Shown: positions 9,121 through 17,390 of the stretch, one piece after another
Position numbering within the stretch: position 1 is the stretch's first letter
How the letters are laid out: each line of letters begins with the position of its first letter
From: Plesiocystis pacifica SIR-1
GTDB lineage: Bacteria; Myxococcota_A; Polyangia; Nannocystales; Nannocystaceae
Assembly: GCF_000170895.1 (NCBI RefSeq)
Contig: NZ_ABCS01000061.1
Span: 1-61,864, forward strand
Reading direction: 5' to 3'
DNA length: 61,864 bases
The notes under the pieces: model-generated
Told to the model about the DNA's origin: nothing
The model's input: the letters and a program-made list of their open reading frames with translations, nothing else
Databases searched by the model: none
Position numbers and translations under genes: made by a program

Positions 9121-9182
9121 ACACTAAAACCGCCCGGCGCCACGCCGACCAGGTCGGGGTCGGCGAGTGTTATGATCTGCCC

Positions 9183-9296
9183 GTGGCGCGCCTCGTCCTC
9201 CAGCTCTCCGCCCAGACCTTCGCCGTGTTCGTGGGCATCGCGGGCGCGAGCGCCTGGGTGCTAGCCCGGCAGCTGTGGGCCCTGCTGGCCGCTTAG
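9183..9296 (+). CDS. Possible 37-aa single-span membrane protein
   Basis: A GTG-started frame encodes 37 residues with one hydrophobic stretch (TFAVFVGIAGASAWVLA) and an Arg near each end of it. TATGAT ends exactly 6 nt before the GTG, the layout of a leaderless start; there is no Shine-Dalgarno. The frame ends shortly before the candidate 6S RNA promoter. No family is recognised, and in GC-rich DNA a frame this short could be chance. Confidence 0.4.
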   Translation: MARLVLQLSAQTFAVFVGIAGASAWVLARQLWALLAA

Positions 9297-9401
9297 AGCC
9301 ACGTGGTGCCGCCACCATAGCGCGGCTTCGAGATCTTCGCCCCAGCCGCGCGGGGGAGGAGCGCGGGTCCAGGTCGGCCTTCCGCGCGCCCGCGAAGGTG
9401 C

Positions 9402-9407
9402 TAGAAT
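9402..9407 (+). promoter_or_regulatory. -10 box of the structured RNA
   Basis: TAGAAT lies in GTGCTAGAATGG, a close match to the housekeeping sigma-70 -10 hexamer. TTCCGC at 9380-9385 with a 16-nt spacer is a weak -35. Initiation would fall near 9414, just before the RNA's closing stem. Confidence 0.55.
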
Positions 9408-9413
9408 GGACGT

Positions 9414-9578
9414 GCAGCACACCGCCCCAACGCGAAAAGTTCACCTACATCGACCAACCAGGGAACCATCTCTGTTCGTGGGAGAGCAAGCCCGTTCGGC
9501 GGGAAGCCCGAAGCGATTAGCGTGGTGCCCACCTACAGATAGTAGGGGTTGGACTTCACCACTGGGGCGGTGTGCCGG
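9414..9578 (+). ncRNA. ssrS: Structured RNA resembling 6S RNA
   Basis: About 165 nt bounded by a perfect 12-bp closing stem (GCACACCGCCCC at 9417-9428 with GGGGCGGTGTGC at 9564-9575). Inside, a terminal hairpin CCCG-TTCGG-CGGG (9491-9503) is followed by AAGCCC. A small hairpin CCTAC-AGATA-GTAGG (9532-9546) sits in the 3' half. CCAACC near 9455 can pair with GGTTGG near 9547. Closing stem, large central bubble, apical hairpin followed by AAGCC and a 3'-side mini-hairpin is the 6S RNA plan; 6S RNA binds sigma-70 RNA polymerase. Length fits (E. coli about 184 nt). A T-rich tract (CCTTTGTTCT) follows. The identity is inferred from the fold, not from sequence matching. Confidence 0.6.
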
Positions 9579-9671
9579 CCTTTGTTCTCTTCGTCCGCCC
9601 GCGGGTCGTCGAGCTGGGCGGCTGACGAGCGCACGCGAACAGGGCGAAGGCCGTCCCCGGCCCCGCCCTGC

Positions 9672-10715
<1,044 letters not shown>

Positions 10716-10752
10716 GGGAACGCGTCCTCTCCAAAAATGCTCGCATCCATGG

Positions 10753-10786
10753 GTTGGGGGAGGCCGATCCCTCGACCTCCCCCAAC
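10753..10786 (-). terminator. Perfect hairpin between rtcB and rtcA
   Basis: GTTGGGGGAGG and CCTCCCCCAAC are 11-nt perfect arms around a 12-nt loop. It starts 9 nt after the rtcB stop and ends 37 nt before the rtcA start. A T5 run lies 14 nt beyond the stem on the minus strand, too far for a classical terminator. It may act as a partial terminator or mRNA-stabilising hairpin that sets the RtcB to RtcA ratio. Confidence 0.6.
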
Positions 10787-10795
10787 GATTCGGGT

Positions 10796-12040
10796 TCAGC
10801 CCTTCACGCAGATGACCTGGCGAAGGACGTGCCGGACCTCGACGAGGTCGGCCTGGGCCGCCATCACGGCCTCGATGGGCTTGTAGGCCGCGGGCGTCTC
10901 GTCGATCACGTCCTCGTCCTTGCGGCACTCGACGTGCTCAGTGGCGGCGGCGTGGTCCTCGACGCTGAAGCGCTTGCGCGCCTCGGTCCGCGACATCGCC
11001 CGGCCGGCGCCGTGCGAACACGAGCAGAAGCTCTCGCGGTTTCCCTTGCCCTCGACGATGTAGGACTTGGCGCCCATGCTGCCGGGGATGATGCCCAGCT
11101 CACCGCGGCCCGCCCGGACCGCGCCCTTGCGGGTCACCCACACCTTCGCGCCGTAGTGCGACTCGCGGGCGACGTAGTTGTGGTGACAGTTCACCGCCTG
11201 GTTGACCAGCGTGAACGGACGGATCCCCGGCGCGTGCTCGAGGGCCTTCAGCGCCGCCTTCATCATGATCTCGCGGTTGATGCGGGCGAAGTCCTGGGCC
11301 CAGGCCACCGCCTCGACGTAGTCGTCGAAGTGCTCGGTGCCCTCGGGGAGGTAGGCCAGGTTCTCATCGGGCAGGTTCACGAACCAGCGCTTCATCTCCT
11401 CGCGGGCGAGGCGGATGAAGTGCGAGCCGATGCGGTTCCCGACGCCGCGCGAGCCCGAGTGCAACATCACCCACACGTGGTCCCGCTCGTCGAGGCAGAC
11501 CTCGATGAAGTGGTTCCCGGTCCCGAGGGTCCCGAGGTGGACGAGGTGGTTGCTCTTCTCGACCTTGGGGTGCTTGTCGACGATCACCGCGAAGCGATCG
11601 GCGAGCTCGGCCGCCCAGCGGCCCTCGACGGCCTTGGGCACGTCACCCCAGGCGCCGCGGTCCCGACGGCGCGCCCCGTTCCCGCTGCGGCCGTGGGGGA
11701 CGGCCCGCTCGATGGCGGCGCGCACGGGGGCGAGGGTCTCGGGCAGGTCCTCGGCGCGCAGCGAGGTCTCGACCGCCATCATTCCGCAGCCGAGGTCGAC
11801 GCCGACGGCCGCGGGCACGATCGCGCCCTTGGTCGGGATCACCGAGCCGACGGTCGCGCCCATTCCCCAGTGGACGTCGGGCATCGCGGCGACCCACTTG
11901 TGGATGAAGGGCAGCCGGGCGGTGTTCGCCAGCTGGCGAAGCGCCGCGTCCTCGACGGCCACGCCACGGGTCCAGCGCTTGACGGGGACGCCGTTGACGA
12001 TGTTGTCGACTTCGTAGGACGTGGTGTGCTTCGTGGTCAT
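10796..12040 (-). CDS. rtcB: RNA-splicing ligase RtcB
   Basis: A 414-aa GTP- and manganese-dependent ligase that joins 2',3'-cyclic phosphate or 3'-phosphate RNA ends to 5'-OH ends. Metal-site motifs are present: AMPDVHWGMGATVG, VGVDLGCGMMA with the bridging Cys, NHFIEV, and HSGSRGVGN. CSHGAGRAMSR near residue 345 holds the His that is guanylylated. Its length is that of the shorter bacterial RtcB proteins. The ATG at 12040 (MTTKHTTSYEV) has GGAG about 10 nt upstream; the extension to 12124 has no family features. It is the first gene of the repair operon, preceded by a sigma-54-type promoter. Confidence 0.96.
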   Translation of the reverse strand: MTTKHTTSYEVDNIVNGVPVKRWTRGVAVEDAALRQLANTARLPFIHKWVAAMPDVHWGMGATVGSVIPTKGAIVPAAVGVDLGCGMMAVETSLRAEDLPETLAPVRAAIERAVPHGRSGNGARRRDRGAWGDVPKAVEGRWAAELADRFAVIVDKHPKVEKSNHLVHLGTLGTGNHFIEVCLDERDHVWVMLHSGSRGVGNRIGSHFIRLAREEMKRWFVNLPDENLAYLPEGTEHFDDYVEAVAWAQDFARINREIMMKAALKALEHAPGIRPFTLVNQAVNCHHNYVARESHYGAKVWVTRKGAVRAGRGELGIIPGSMGAKSYIVEGKGNRESFCSCSHGAGRAMSRTEARKRFSVEDHAAATEHVECRKDEDVIDETPAAYKPIEAVMAAQADLVEVRHVLRQVICVKG

Positions 12041-12093
12041 GGGTGTGCTCCGGGTTGGGGTTGTGCAGCGCCATGCGGCGCACCCAGACAGAA

Positions 12094-12109
12094 AGCAGGA
12101 GTCGATCCA
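12094..12109 (-). promoter_or_regulatory. Sigma-54-type promoter of rtcBA
   Basis: On the minus strand TGGATCGACTCCTGCT has GG and GC separated by exactly 10 nt, matching the -24/-12 pattern TGG-N10-TGC. A start near 12082 would leave a leader of about 42 nt before rtcB. RtcR, encoded at 29749, is a sigma-54 activator known to control rtcBA in Proteobacteria, which makes this site likely. Confidence 0.65.
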
Positions 12110-12180
12110 GGAGCACTTTTTCACATAATTTCAAACACTTGAGAACGGTGGAGTCTCTCGGCCCGTCGCTCTCTCGCCCC

Positions 12181-12226
12181 AAACTATCTAAAAATATAAA
12201 TTTATATCTAATACTATCAAATGAAC
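12181..12226. promoter_or_regulatory. AT-rich block with 14-bp palindrome, candidate RtcR enhancer
   Basis: About 45 bp of nearly pure A+T in a GC-rich genome, with the perfect palindrome ATATAAATTTATAT at 12194-12207. ACTATC occurs on each side of it (12184 and 12213). The palindrome centre is about 91 bp upstream of the -24 element, where sigma-54 activators usually bind. It could also serve the divergent gene at 12264. Confidence 0.5.
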
Positions 12227-12263
12227 AGGCCCGCGCAGGCTTCGCGGGCGCTATGCTCTGCCC

Positions 12264-12842
12264 ATGCACTCCCTCGCGCTGGCTGTGCTGCTCTGGGGTC
12301 CGCCCGTGGCGGAGCCCTGGGTCCCGCCCGAGCCCAGTCAGCCGGCCCCAGCGCCAGCCCCTGCTCCGGCCCCGCCGCCCGCTCCGGTCTACCAAGCTCC
12401 CCCAGGCCCCGAGGGCGCCCCCTGCCTCGGCGACGCCAACTGCCGCCACCCCTTCGCGTGCGTCCAGGGCACCTGCGCCGTGACCACGACCTACCTCGAC
12501 GCCCTCGAGATCGAGTCGGACAAGCTGCTGACCCACGGCGCCAACGTGCTCGCCACCGGCGGCATCCTCGCGACCTTCGGCTGGAGCTACTTCGGGACCT
12601 CCTTCGCCCTCGGGGGCGAAGAGGAAGCCGACGGCCTCTACATGATGGTCGCGGGCCTGGTGTTCGCGCCCGTCGGCACCCTCATGGCCATGACCGGCGG
12701 CATGATGCTGATCGCCGGGCGGGTCAAGAACCGCCGCGTGCACCACTACCGCTCGCGCTCGACGGCCGCGCGAACGCCCAGGGGTCCATGGTCGCTGAGC
12801 GTCGACCCCCGGGGCGGCGTGGCGTTGACGGGTCGCTTTTGA
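12264..12842 (+). CDS. Membrane protein with Pro/Ala-rich segment and two hydrophobic hairpins
   Basis: A 192-aa protein of unknown family. A signal-like start (LALAVLLWG) leads to a Pro-Ala repeat at residues 15-45. A short Cys segment follows (CLGDANCRHPFACVQGTC, residues about 54-71), then two hydrophobic segments (VLATGGILATFGWSYFGTSFA and LYMMVAGLVFAPVGTLMAMT). The tail is basic. The Cys segment resembles those that often follow the signal peptide in myxobacterial envelope proteins. TATGCT ends 6 nt before the ATG, suggesting a leaderless message. It is divergent to rtcB and followed by a convergent repeat. Confidence 0.7.
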   Translation: MHSLALAVLLWGPPVAEPWVPPEPSQPAPAPAPAPAPPPAPVYQAPPGPEGAPCLGDANCRHPFACVQGTCAVTTTYLDALEIESDKLLTHGANVLATGGILATFGWSYFGTSFALGGEEEADGLYMMVAGLVFAPVGTLMAMTGGMMLIAGRVKNRRVHHYRSRSTAARTPRGPWSLSVDPRGGVALTGRF

Positions 12843-12861
12843 TCGCTCCCCCAAATGGGGT

Positions 12862-12950
12862 CAGAGCCTGTGAATGAATCCACAGTCTCTGTCTATTTTG
12901 GGCCGTCGCGGACGACGCCACGCCCTCCCTGCCCCACGTCCGCGACTCAG
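12862..12950 (-). repeat. Family 1 two-hairpin repeat, minus-strand copy
   Basis: An 89-bp unit behind the lipoprotein gene on the minus strand. Its opening CTGA supplies the TGA stop of that gene (12947-12949). Hairpin 1 arms are GTCGCGGACG and CGTCCGCGAC; against the other copies both partners of one base pair have changed (T-A to C-G). Hairpin 2 is CAGAGACTGTG with CACAGGCTCTG, with one mismatch. The linker GGCCCAAAATAGA replaces GGCTAAAACAGA. Confidence 0.85.
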
Positions 12951-13699
12951 TCGTCGTCGTAGCCGACGACGAGCACGTCGAGGATGTCGGCCGTGCCGTT
13001 CACGAGATCGATCTGATAGATGTAGTCAATCTCCGCCATGACTCCGTCGTCATCGTAGTCGTCGAATTCATCCGTCCCGCCGATCACCTTTCCCGAGCCT
13101 GGGGAAGTGGTCACCACGACCAGCGGCGGGCTGAAGTTGCGCACGAACTGACCCGTGGCGACCATGTCGTTGACCTCGGCGAAGATCGGGCCAAAGTCCT
13201 CCTCTTGATCGAGCATCAAGGTGCCGCGATTGGGCAGGGTCAGGCTATACGTCGTTTGCGCAATGCCAGTGGAGGAGTCGAGGAGTTGCTGCTCCGAGCC
13301 GAAGCCCACGAGGTTCGAGCACGCGTCTCCGATCTTGGTCCCCGCGAAGGCGCCCGCGGAGATCGCGGGCTCGTCGAAGGTGTCGATCCCCGCCGGGAAG
13401 GGGGCGAGCAGACCCCCTGTCGCGCTGGTCAGGGCAAAGGCATCATCCTGCAATGAGAACGCGAATACTTCGAATTTGTCAGCCGAGAGCGCGCCCACGC
13501 TCGCGGGAATGCTCAACCCCGTACATTCGGCGAATTCAGCCGCCTCCGGCGTGCTCGAGAAGTTGACGTCATCCCACCAGCAGCGGAATTCATCACTGTC
13601 GGATTCACTCTCTTCGGCATCACAAGCTGAAGTGCTCATAATCGAGCCGAGAAAAAACAGGGTGGAGAGAATCAAACGCTTACGATTGGGAATCTGCAT
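12947..13699 (-). CDS. Secreted lipoprotein of unknown function
   Basis: A 250-aa protein with basic residues, a hydrophobic stretch (LILSTLFFLGSIM) and the lipobox-like STSAC near residue 26, then an acidic Ser/Asp/Glu run (EESESDSDEF). It has an acidic C-terminus (DEFDDYDDDG). No known domain is recognised. The region before the start is more A+T-rich and carries inverted repeats. The stop codon lies within the first bases of a family 1 repeat, so the last residues may have been fixed when the repeat inserted. Confidence 0.75.
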   Translation of the reverse strand: MQIPNRKRLILSTLFFLGSIMSTSACDAEESESDSDEFRCWWDDVNFSSTPEAAEFAECTGLSIPASVGALSADKFEVFAFSLQDDAFALTSATGGLLAPFPAGIDTFDEPAISAGAFAGTKIGDACSNLVGFGSEQQLLDSSTGIAQTTYSLTLPNRGTLMLDQEEDFGPIFAEVNDMVATGQFVRNFSPPLVVVTTSPGSGKVIGGTDEFDDYDDDGVMAEIDYIYQIDLVNGTADILDVLVVGYDDD

Positions 13700-14071
13700 G
13701 GCGACACGTCCTATCTAGCTTTGGGGCAATGGGCAGCGTTGTCGCAAGATGCCACGGTAAATGACACCGTGCAACCCACACATATTTCTAATTTACTTTT
13801 TGTCCCGATTCACAACCATTGCGCCTTTGCCCGTGACGTTCACGTCATTTGCGCGCGCGGATATGTGTTCTTTCGACGGACTTCGACTCAATACGATGCG
13901 CCTCGAAAAGCGCGCACACGCAATTCACGCGCGCCGTGTTCGAGTCATTTGGTCCTTCTCAAAATGCGCAGAGGCCTCCCCCCTGCCCCCACGACCATCG
14001 AATGCGCATTGGATCAATGGCGCCGTCCCAATTCGGCGCCCTCGACAGTTTCCAAACGCCAATACCCGCGC
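13700..14071. other. Intergenic region with inverted repeats, no gene seen
   Basis: A 372-bp A+T-richer region between the lipoprotein start and the protease stop. It holds TGACGT-TC-ACGTCA, CACGGT-N7-ACCGTG, the palindrome AATGCGCATT near 14001, and GGCGCC-N10-GGCGCC. The first two lie upstream of the lipoprotein gene and may be its regulatory sites; the last is close to the protease 3' end. Plus-strand frames here lack family features. Confidence 0.5.
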
Positions 14072-15043
14072 TCAACCGCGCCGCAGCATCACGGGCGCGA
14101 GCAGGGCGAGCAAGACCAACCCGGCGAAGGGCAGCGCGCCCCGCGATGGGCTGTGCTCCGCGGACAGGCCAGCGCCCGTCGCCGCGGTCGAGCAGCCGCA
14201 GCCCTCGTCGACCTCGCCGGGGAGCGCGACGCAGTCGCAGCTCGAGCAGCCCTCGGGGAGCAGGTCGACCCCGCTCGAGTCCCGCAACCAGCACAGCTCG
14301 GGCAAGGGCACGCCGTAGATGCCGCCCCCGCCACACTCGCCGCCCCGGGACAGGACGCCGGCGAGGCGCCACTGGCCCTCGCTGGTCTGGACGAAGGCCG
14401 GGCCGCCCGAGTCGCCCTGGCAGCTGTCCTTGCCCTCGCCCCCCGCCCGGAACTCGCGGCCGTTCGCCGAGTAGCCGGTGATGGTCGAGGTGACCTCGCG
14501 CTTGAAGCCGGTGACCGCGAGCTCGTCCTCGCCGTAGCCCACGAACACCACCTCCGAGCCCGTGGCCATGGCGTCGTCGAATTCGCTCTGGTTGGTGATC
14601 GGTACGATCGGATCGATGTCCTCGATCGGCTCGCTCAGCCGCACCCAGGCGAAGTCGTGGATCTCGTCGCCGCAGTCCTTGGGCAGGCAAAAGTCGGGGT
14701 GCACCCCCCACTCCGTGGCGGTCCGCTCGTGGCTGGGGTTGCCGGTCGAGTCGCCGAAGTAGACCGTGACGCTGCCCCCGGACTCCGAGGGGAAGCAGTG
14801 CGCCGCGGTGAGCACGAGCTCGGGGGTGACCAGGGTGCCCGAGCAAAAGGACTGGCCGAGGATGGCCACGGTCGCGGGCCAGCCCCCGGGGGCCACCAGC
14901 TCGCCGCCGTAGATGGGCGCGCCGCCGGTCTCGGGCTCCGCGGGCGCGTCGAGCTCGGGCGCGGCCGCCAGCGGGTCTGGCAGCGGGTCTGGGCCCAGCG
15001 TCAGTTGAAGCAAGGTGACCGAGACGAGCGCCTGCGCCAGCAT
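14072..15043 (-). CDS. Secreted trypsin-like serine protease with C-terminal anchor
   Basis: A 323-aa S1 peptidase. A signal peptide and Pro/Asp-rich linker precede IYGGELV, the usual zymogen cleavage site. The catalytic triad is in LTAAHC, HDFAWVRL and CQGDSGGP; disulphide-forming Cys are conserved. The C-terminus has a Cys cluster (CSSCDC, GCGCS), a hydrophobic helix (LPFAGLVLLALLAPVM) and ends in Arg-Arg-Gly, the form of a myxosortase-type sorting tail. The enzyme is therefore probably exported and anchored at the surface. TATGCT ends 8 nt before the ATG. It is divergent to the phoD-like pseudogene. Confidence 0.9.
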   Translation of the reverse strand: MLAQALVSVTLLQLTLGPDPLPDPLAAAPELDAPAEPETGGAPIYGGELVAPGGWPATVAILGQSFCSGTLVTPELVLTAAHCFPSESGGSVTVYFGDSTGNPSHERTATEWGVHPDFCLPKDCGDEIHDFAWVRLSEPIEDIDPIVPITNQSEFDDAMATGSEVVFVGYGEDELAVTGFKREVTSTITGYSANGREFRAGGEGKDSCQGDSGGPAFVQTSEGQWRLAGVLSRGGECGGGGIYGVPLPELCWLRDSSGVDLLPEGCSSCDCVALPGEVDEGCGCSTAATGAGLSAEHSPSRGALPFAGLVLLALLAPVMLRRG

Positions 15044-15099
15044 GGACGCTCAGCATAGCAGGCGACTACGCGCACCCGTGGACCTCCCGTGACCGAGCG

Positions 15100-15884
15100 A
15101 TGCTATGCAAGGCCATGGCGATCACGCGTCGTGCGCTCCTCGAAGTCCTCGCAGCTCTGGGCCTGAGCACGGCGTGTCGCGCGGGCGCGGACGCCCCCAC
15201 CTCCGAGTCACAGCCCGACACCGAGGCGAGCCCGCCTGGTACGGACGCGCCCGAAGCCGTTCGTGCCGACGCCCCGACGGACACCGAGCGCTTCGCCTGG
15301 GGCGCGAGCGGGGACCCCCTCGCCGACCGCGTCATCTTGTGGACCTGGGTCCAGCACCTCAAGATCGACGCGGCCGATCTCGAGGCGGGCACGACCTACG
15401 ACTACCGCTTCGCGCTCCTCCCCCACGGCGCAGACGCGCCCGCGGACGGCCCCCTCCCCCACTCCCCGATCGGCCGGACCCATCGCGCTCAGCGGCGACA
15501 GCTCCTGGGCCTTCGAGGTCGGGCCCGACCCCTTCGTCGACGCCGGCCACCCCGAGGCCGCGCGCCCCGTCGGCCTGGTCGAGTTCGTGACCCCAGCCGT
15601 CACCTCCTCTGGCCCCGTGCCCGCCGCGGAGGCCGAAGCCCGGGCCGAGTCCCTCGCCCGCATCCCCCCCACCTTCGCTGGATCGAGCTGAGACCCGGGG
15701 CTGTGTGATCCTCGACGTCCAGCGCGAGCGCACCCAGGCCGAGTGGTGGTTCGTCGACACCATCGAGGAGCGCCGCGCGGACGAGCGCTTCGCCCGGGCC
15801 GTGGCCGTCGAGCGCGGCGCCCCTGCCCTCGCTGTCCGCGACGCGCCGAGCCAAGCCGGACCGACGCGGGCGCCCGCCCCCTGA
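15100..15884 (+). pseudogene. Decayed PhoD-like alkaline phosphatase gene
   Basis: Three pieces of a PhoD-type phosphatase lie in three frames. Piece one (15100-15480) has a lipoprotein-type signal (LGLSTAC), then FAWGASGDPLADRVILWTWV, and continues at DAADLEAGTTYDYRF and SPIGRT, with the usual strand between them missing. Piece two (about 15481-15688, another frame) has SGDSSWAFEVGPDPF and VGLVEFVTPAVTSSG. Piece three (about 15700-15884, third frame) is the C-terminal ILDVQRERTQAEWWFVDT. The metallophosphatase core is gone. Intact homologues would be roughly twice this length. Loss of activity is certain if the read is correct. Confidence 0.8.
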
Positions 15885-15916
15885 GCGCTCTACACGACCA
15901 CGACCACCCCCTCGCC

Positions 15917-16438
15917 ATGCACGACCCCATCGCCGAGCACCAATCTACCTTCGACGCCCCCCACCGCTACCCCAGCCTCGTCCGGCGCCCGACCGCGCTG
16001 GTTCGGCTGTGGTCGCAGCCGGCCTTCGAGAGCTGGGCGAGCTGGTCGATCCACGCCCGGGCGCCCCACGTCGGCGAGGTCTGGCTGCGGCGCGTGACCG
16101 TGGGCCCCGTCGTGGACGGGGACCAAGCCCGCACCCTCAGCTTCGCCACGGAGCTTCGCCTCGACCACGAGCCCTCCACCCAAAACCTGCTCGCCGAGCT
16201 CCTCGACCAGCTCCAGGGCCTCACCGTCCCCGTCTACGTCCCTCCGCCCGGCCTCGGCCTCGACGGGGTCACCCACGGAGTCGAGAGCGGCACGTACATG
16301 GTCCGCAGCGCCCTTCGCTGGTGGGGCGACGGGCCCGAGCCCTTCTCCGAGCTGAGCGCCTGGCACCGCTCGACCTGCGCCCGCCTCGACGCCCTGCTGC
16401 CGCAGTGGAGCGCCCAGCCCTGGCGCGAACCCTCGTGA
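15917..16438 (+). CDS. Hypothetical protein
   Basis: A 173-aa protein, probably cytoplasmic, with no signal peptide or membrane segment. It is rich in Trp (11 residues, for example ESWASWSIHARAP and LRWWGDGPEPF). No family is recognised. The ATG at 15917 is chosen because the frame upstream of it belongs to the phoD-like remnant in another phase. It lies 32 bp after the pseudogene and 55 bp before the PAS-STAS gene, which has its own promoter-like box. Confidence 0.6.
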   Translation: MHDPIAEHQSTFDAPHRYPSLVRRPTALVRLWSQPAFESWASWSIHARAPHVGEVWLRRVTVGPVVDGDQARTLSFATELRLDHEPSTQNLLAELLDQLQGLTVPVYVPPPGLGLDGVTHGVESGTYMVRSALRWWGDGPEPFSELSAWHRSTCARLDALLPQWSAQPWREPS

Positions 16439-16462
16439 GCGCTTTCGAACCTCAACAAAGGC

Positions 16463-16468
16463 TATAGT
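16463..16468 (+). promoter_or_regulatory. -10 box of the PAS-STAS gene
   Basis: TATAGT in GGCTATAGTGG is 25 nt before the ATG at 16494 and upstream of a GGAGG ribosome-binding site. No good -35 is seen. Confidence 0.5.
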
Positions 16469-16493
16469 GGACCTTCATTTGTTGGAGGTCGCG

Positions 16494-17336
16494 ATGACAG
16501 GATCCGAGCCCGTCCCCATTCTCGAGCAAGACGTCGCGCTGCTTCAGGGCGTGCTCGACAGCTTGGACGACCCGGTTTTCGTCAAAGATCGCCGACACCG
16601 CTGGGTCGCCTTCAACGACGGGTTTTGCAAACTATTGGGCCAACCTCGCGAAGCTCTGCTCGGTAAGAGCGACCCCGACTTCTTCCCCCCAGAGCAGGTC
16701 GAGGAGTTCTGGCGCCTCGACGACCAGCTGTTCGAGTCGGGCGAGACCAACCGCAACGAGGAGCGGCTGACCGACGAGCAGGGGGAGGTCCACCTGATCT
16801 GGACGCGCAAGTATCCGATGCGCGATGCCAGCGGTCAGGTCGTCGGCCTCGTCGGCATCATCTCGGACATCACCGAGCTGCGCGAGCGCATCGAGGCCCT
16901 CGACACCATCGAGCGCGAGGCGGCCGAGCAGCGCGCCCGGGTCAAGGCCCAGCGCGAGCTCATCGACGCCATGGAGGCGCCGATCATCACGCTGTGGGCG
17001 GGCATCCTGCTCGTCCCCATCGTCGGCGAGCTGAGCGAGCGCCGGGCCCAGGTCGTGCTCGAGCGCCTGCTCGCCGCCGTCGCCCGGGAGTCGACCCGGG
17101 TCGTCTTCCTCGACATCTCGGGCCTGCCCGAGCTCACGGCCTCGAGCGCCGCGACCTTGCGCAGCGCCGTGTCGACGGCGCGCCTGCTCGGGGCCCAGGC
17201 CGAGATCGTCGGCATGCGCCCGAACATCGCCCGCGTGCTCGTGGGCCAGGGCATCGAGCTCGGCGCGGTCCAGACCCACGCCAGCCTCCGCGACGGGCTG
17301 CACCGGGCCCTGCGGCGCTTGGGCGTGGTCGCGTAG
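16494..17336 (+). CDS. PAS-STAS protein, RsbR-like sensor
   Basis: A 280-aa cytoplasmic protein. Residues about 15-130 are a PAS domain (SLDDPVFVKDRRHRWVAFND, LGKSDPDFFP, IWTRKYPMRDASGQVVGLVGI). A short coiled linker follows (RERIEALDTIEREAAEQRARV), then a STAS domain from residue 155 (APIITLWAGILLVPIVGEL, VVFLDISGLPELTASSAATL). The STAS segment is of the RsbR/RsbS stressosome type; TASSA stands where RsbR has a phosphorylatable Thr. No RsbS, RsbT or anti-sigma factor is adjacent. GGAGG is 6 nt before the chosen ATG. Confidence 0.85.
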   Translation: MTGSEPVPILEQDVALLQGVLDSLDDPVFVKDRRHRWVAFNDGFCKLLGQPREALLGKSDPDFFPPEQVEEFWRLDDQLFESGETNRNEERLTDEQGEVHLIWTRKYPMRDASGQVVGLVGIISDITELRERIEALDTIEREAAEQRARVKAQRELIDAMEAPIITLWAGILLVPIVGELSERRAQVVLERLLAAVARESTRVVFLDISGLPELTASSAATLRSAVSTARLLGAQAEIVGMRPNIARVLVGQGIELGAVQTHASLRDGLHRALRRLGVVA

Positions 17337-17343
17337 CCACGAA

Positions 17344-17371
17344 GAAGGGGAGAGCGCTCGCCCTCCCCTTC
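17344..17371. terminator. Bidirectional hairpin between convergent genes
   Basis: GAAGGGGAG and CTCCCCTTC are 9-nt arms around 10 bases, placed in the 54 bp between the PAS-STAS stop and the diheme cytochrome stop. No strong T-run follows on either strand, so terminator activity is inferred from position. Confidence 0.55.
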
Positions 17372-17390
17372 TCGGTCCGTAGCTCGCCGC

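Noticed and set aside
9414..9578. SRP RNA, tmRNA or RNase P RNA
   Set aside because: The conserved GGAAGCAGC-type SRP loop, a tRNA-like end with a tag ORF, and RNase P core blocks are all absent.
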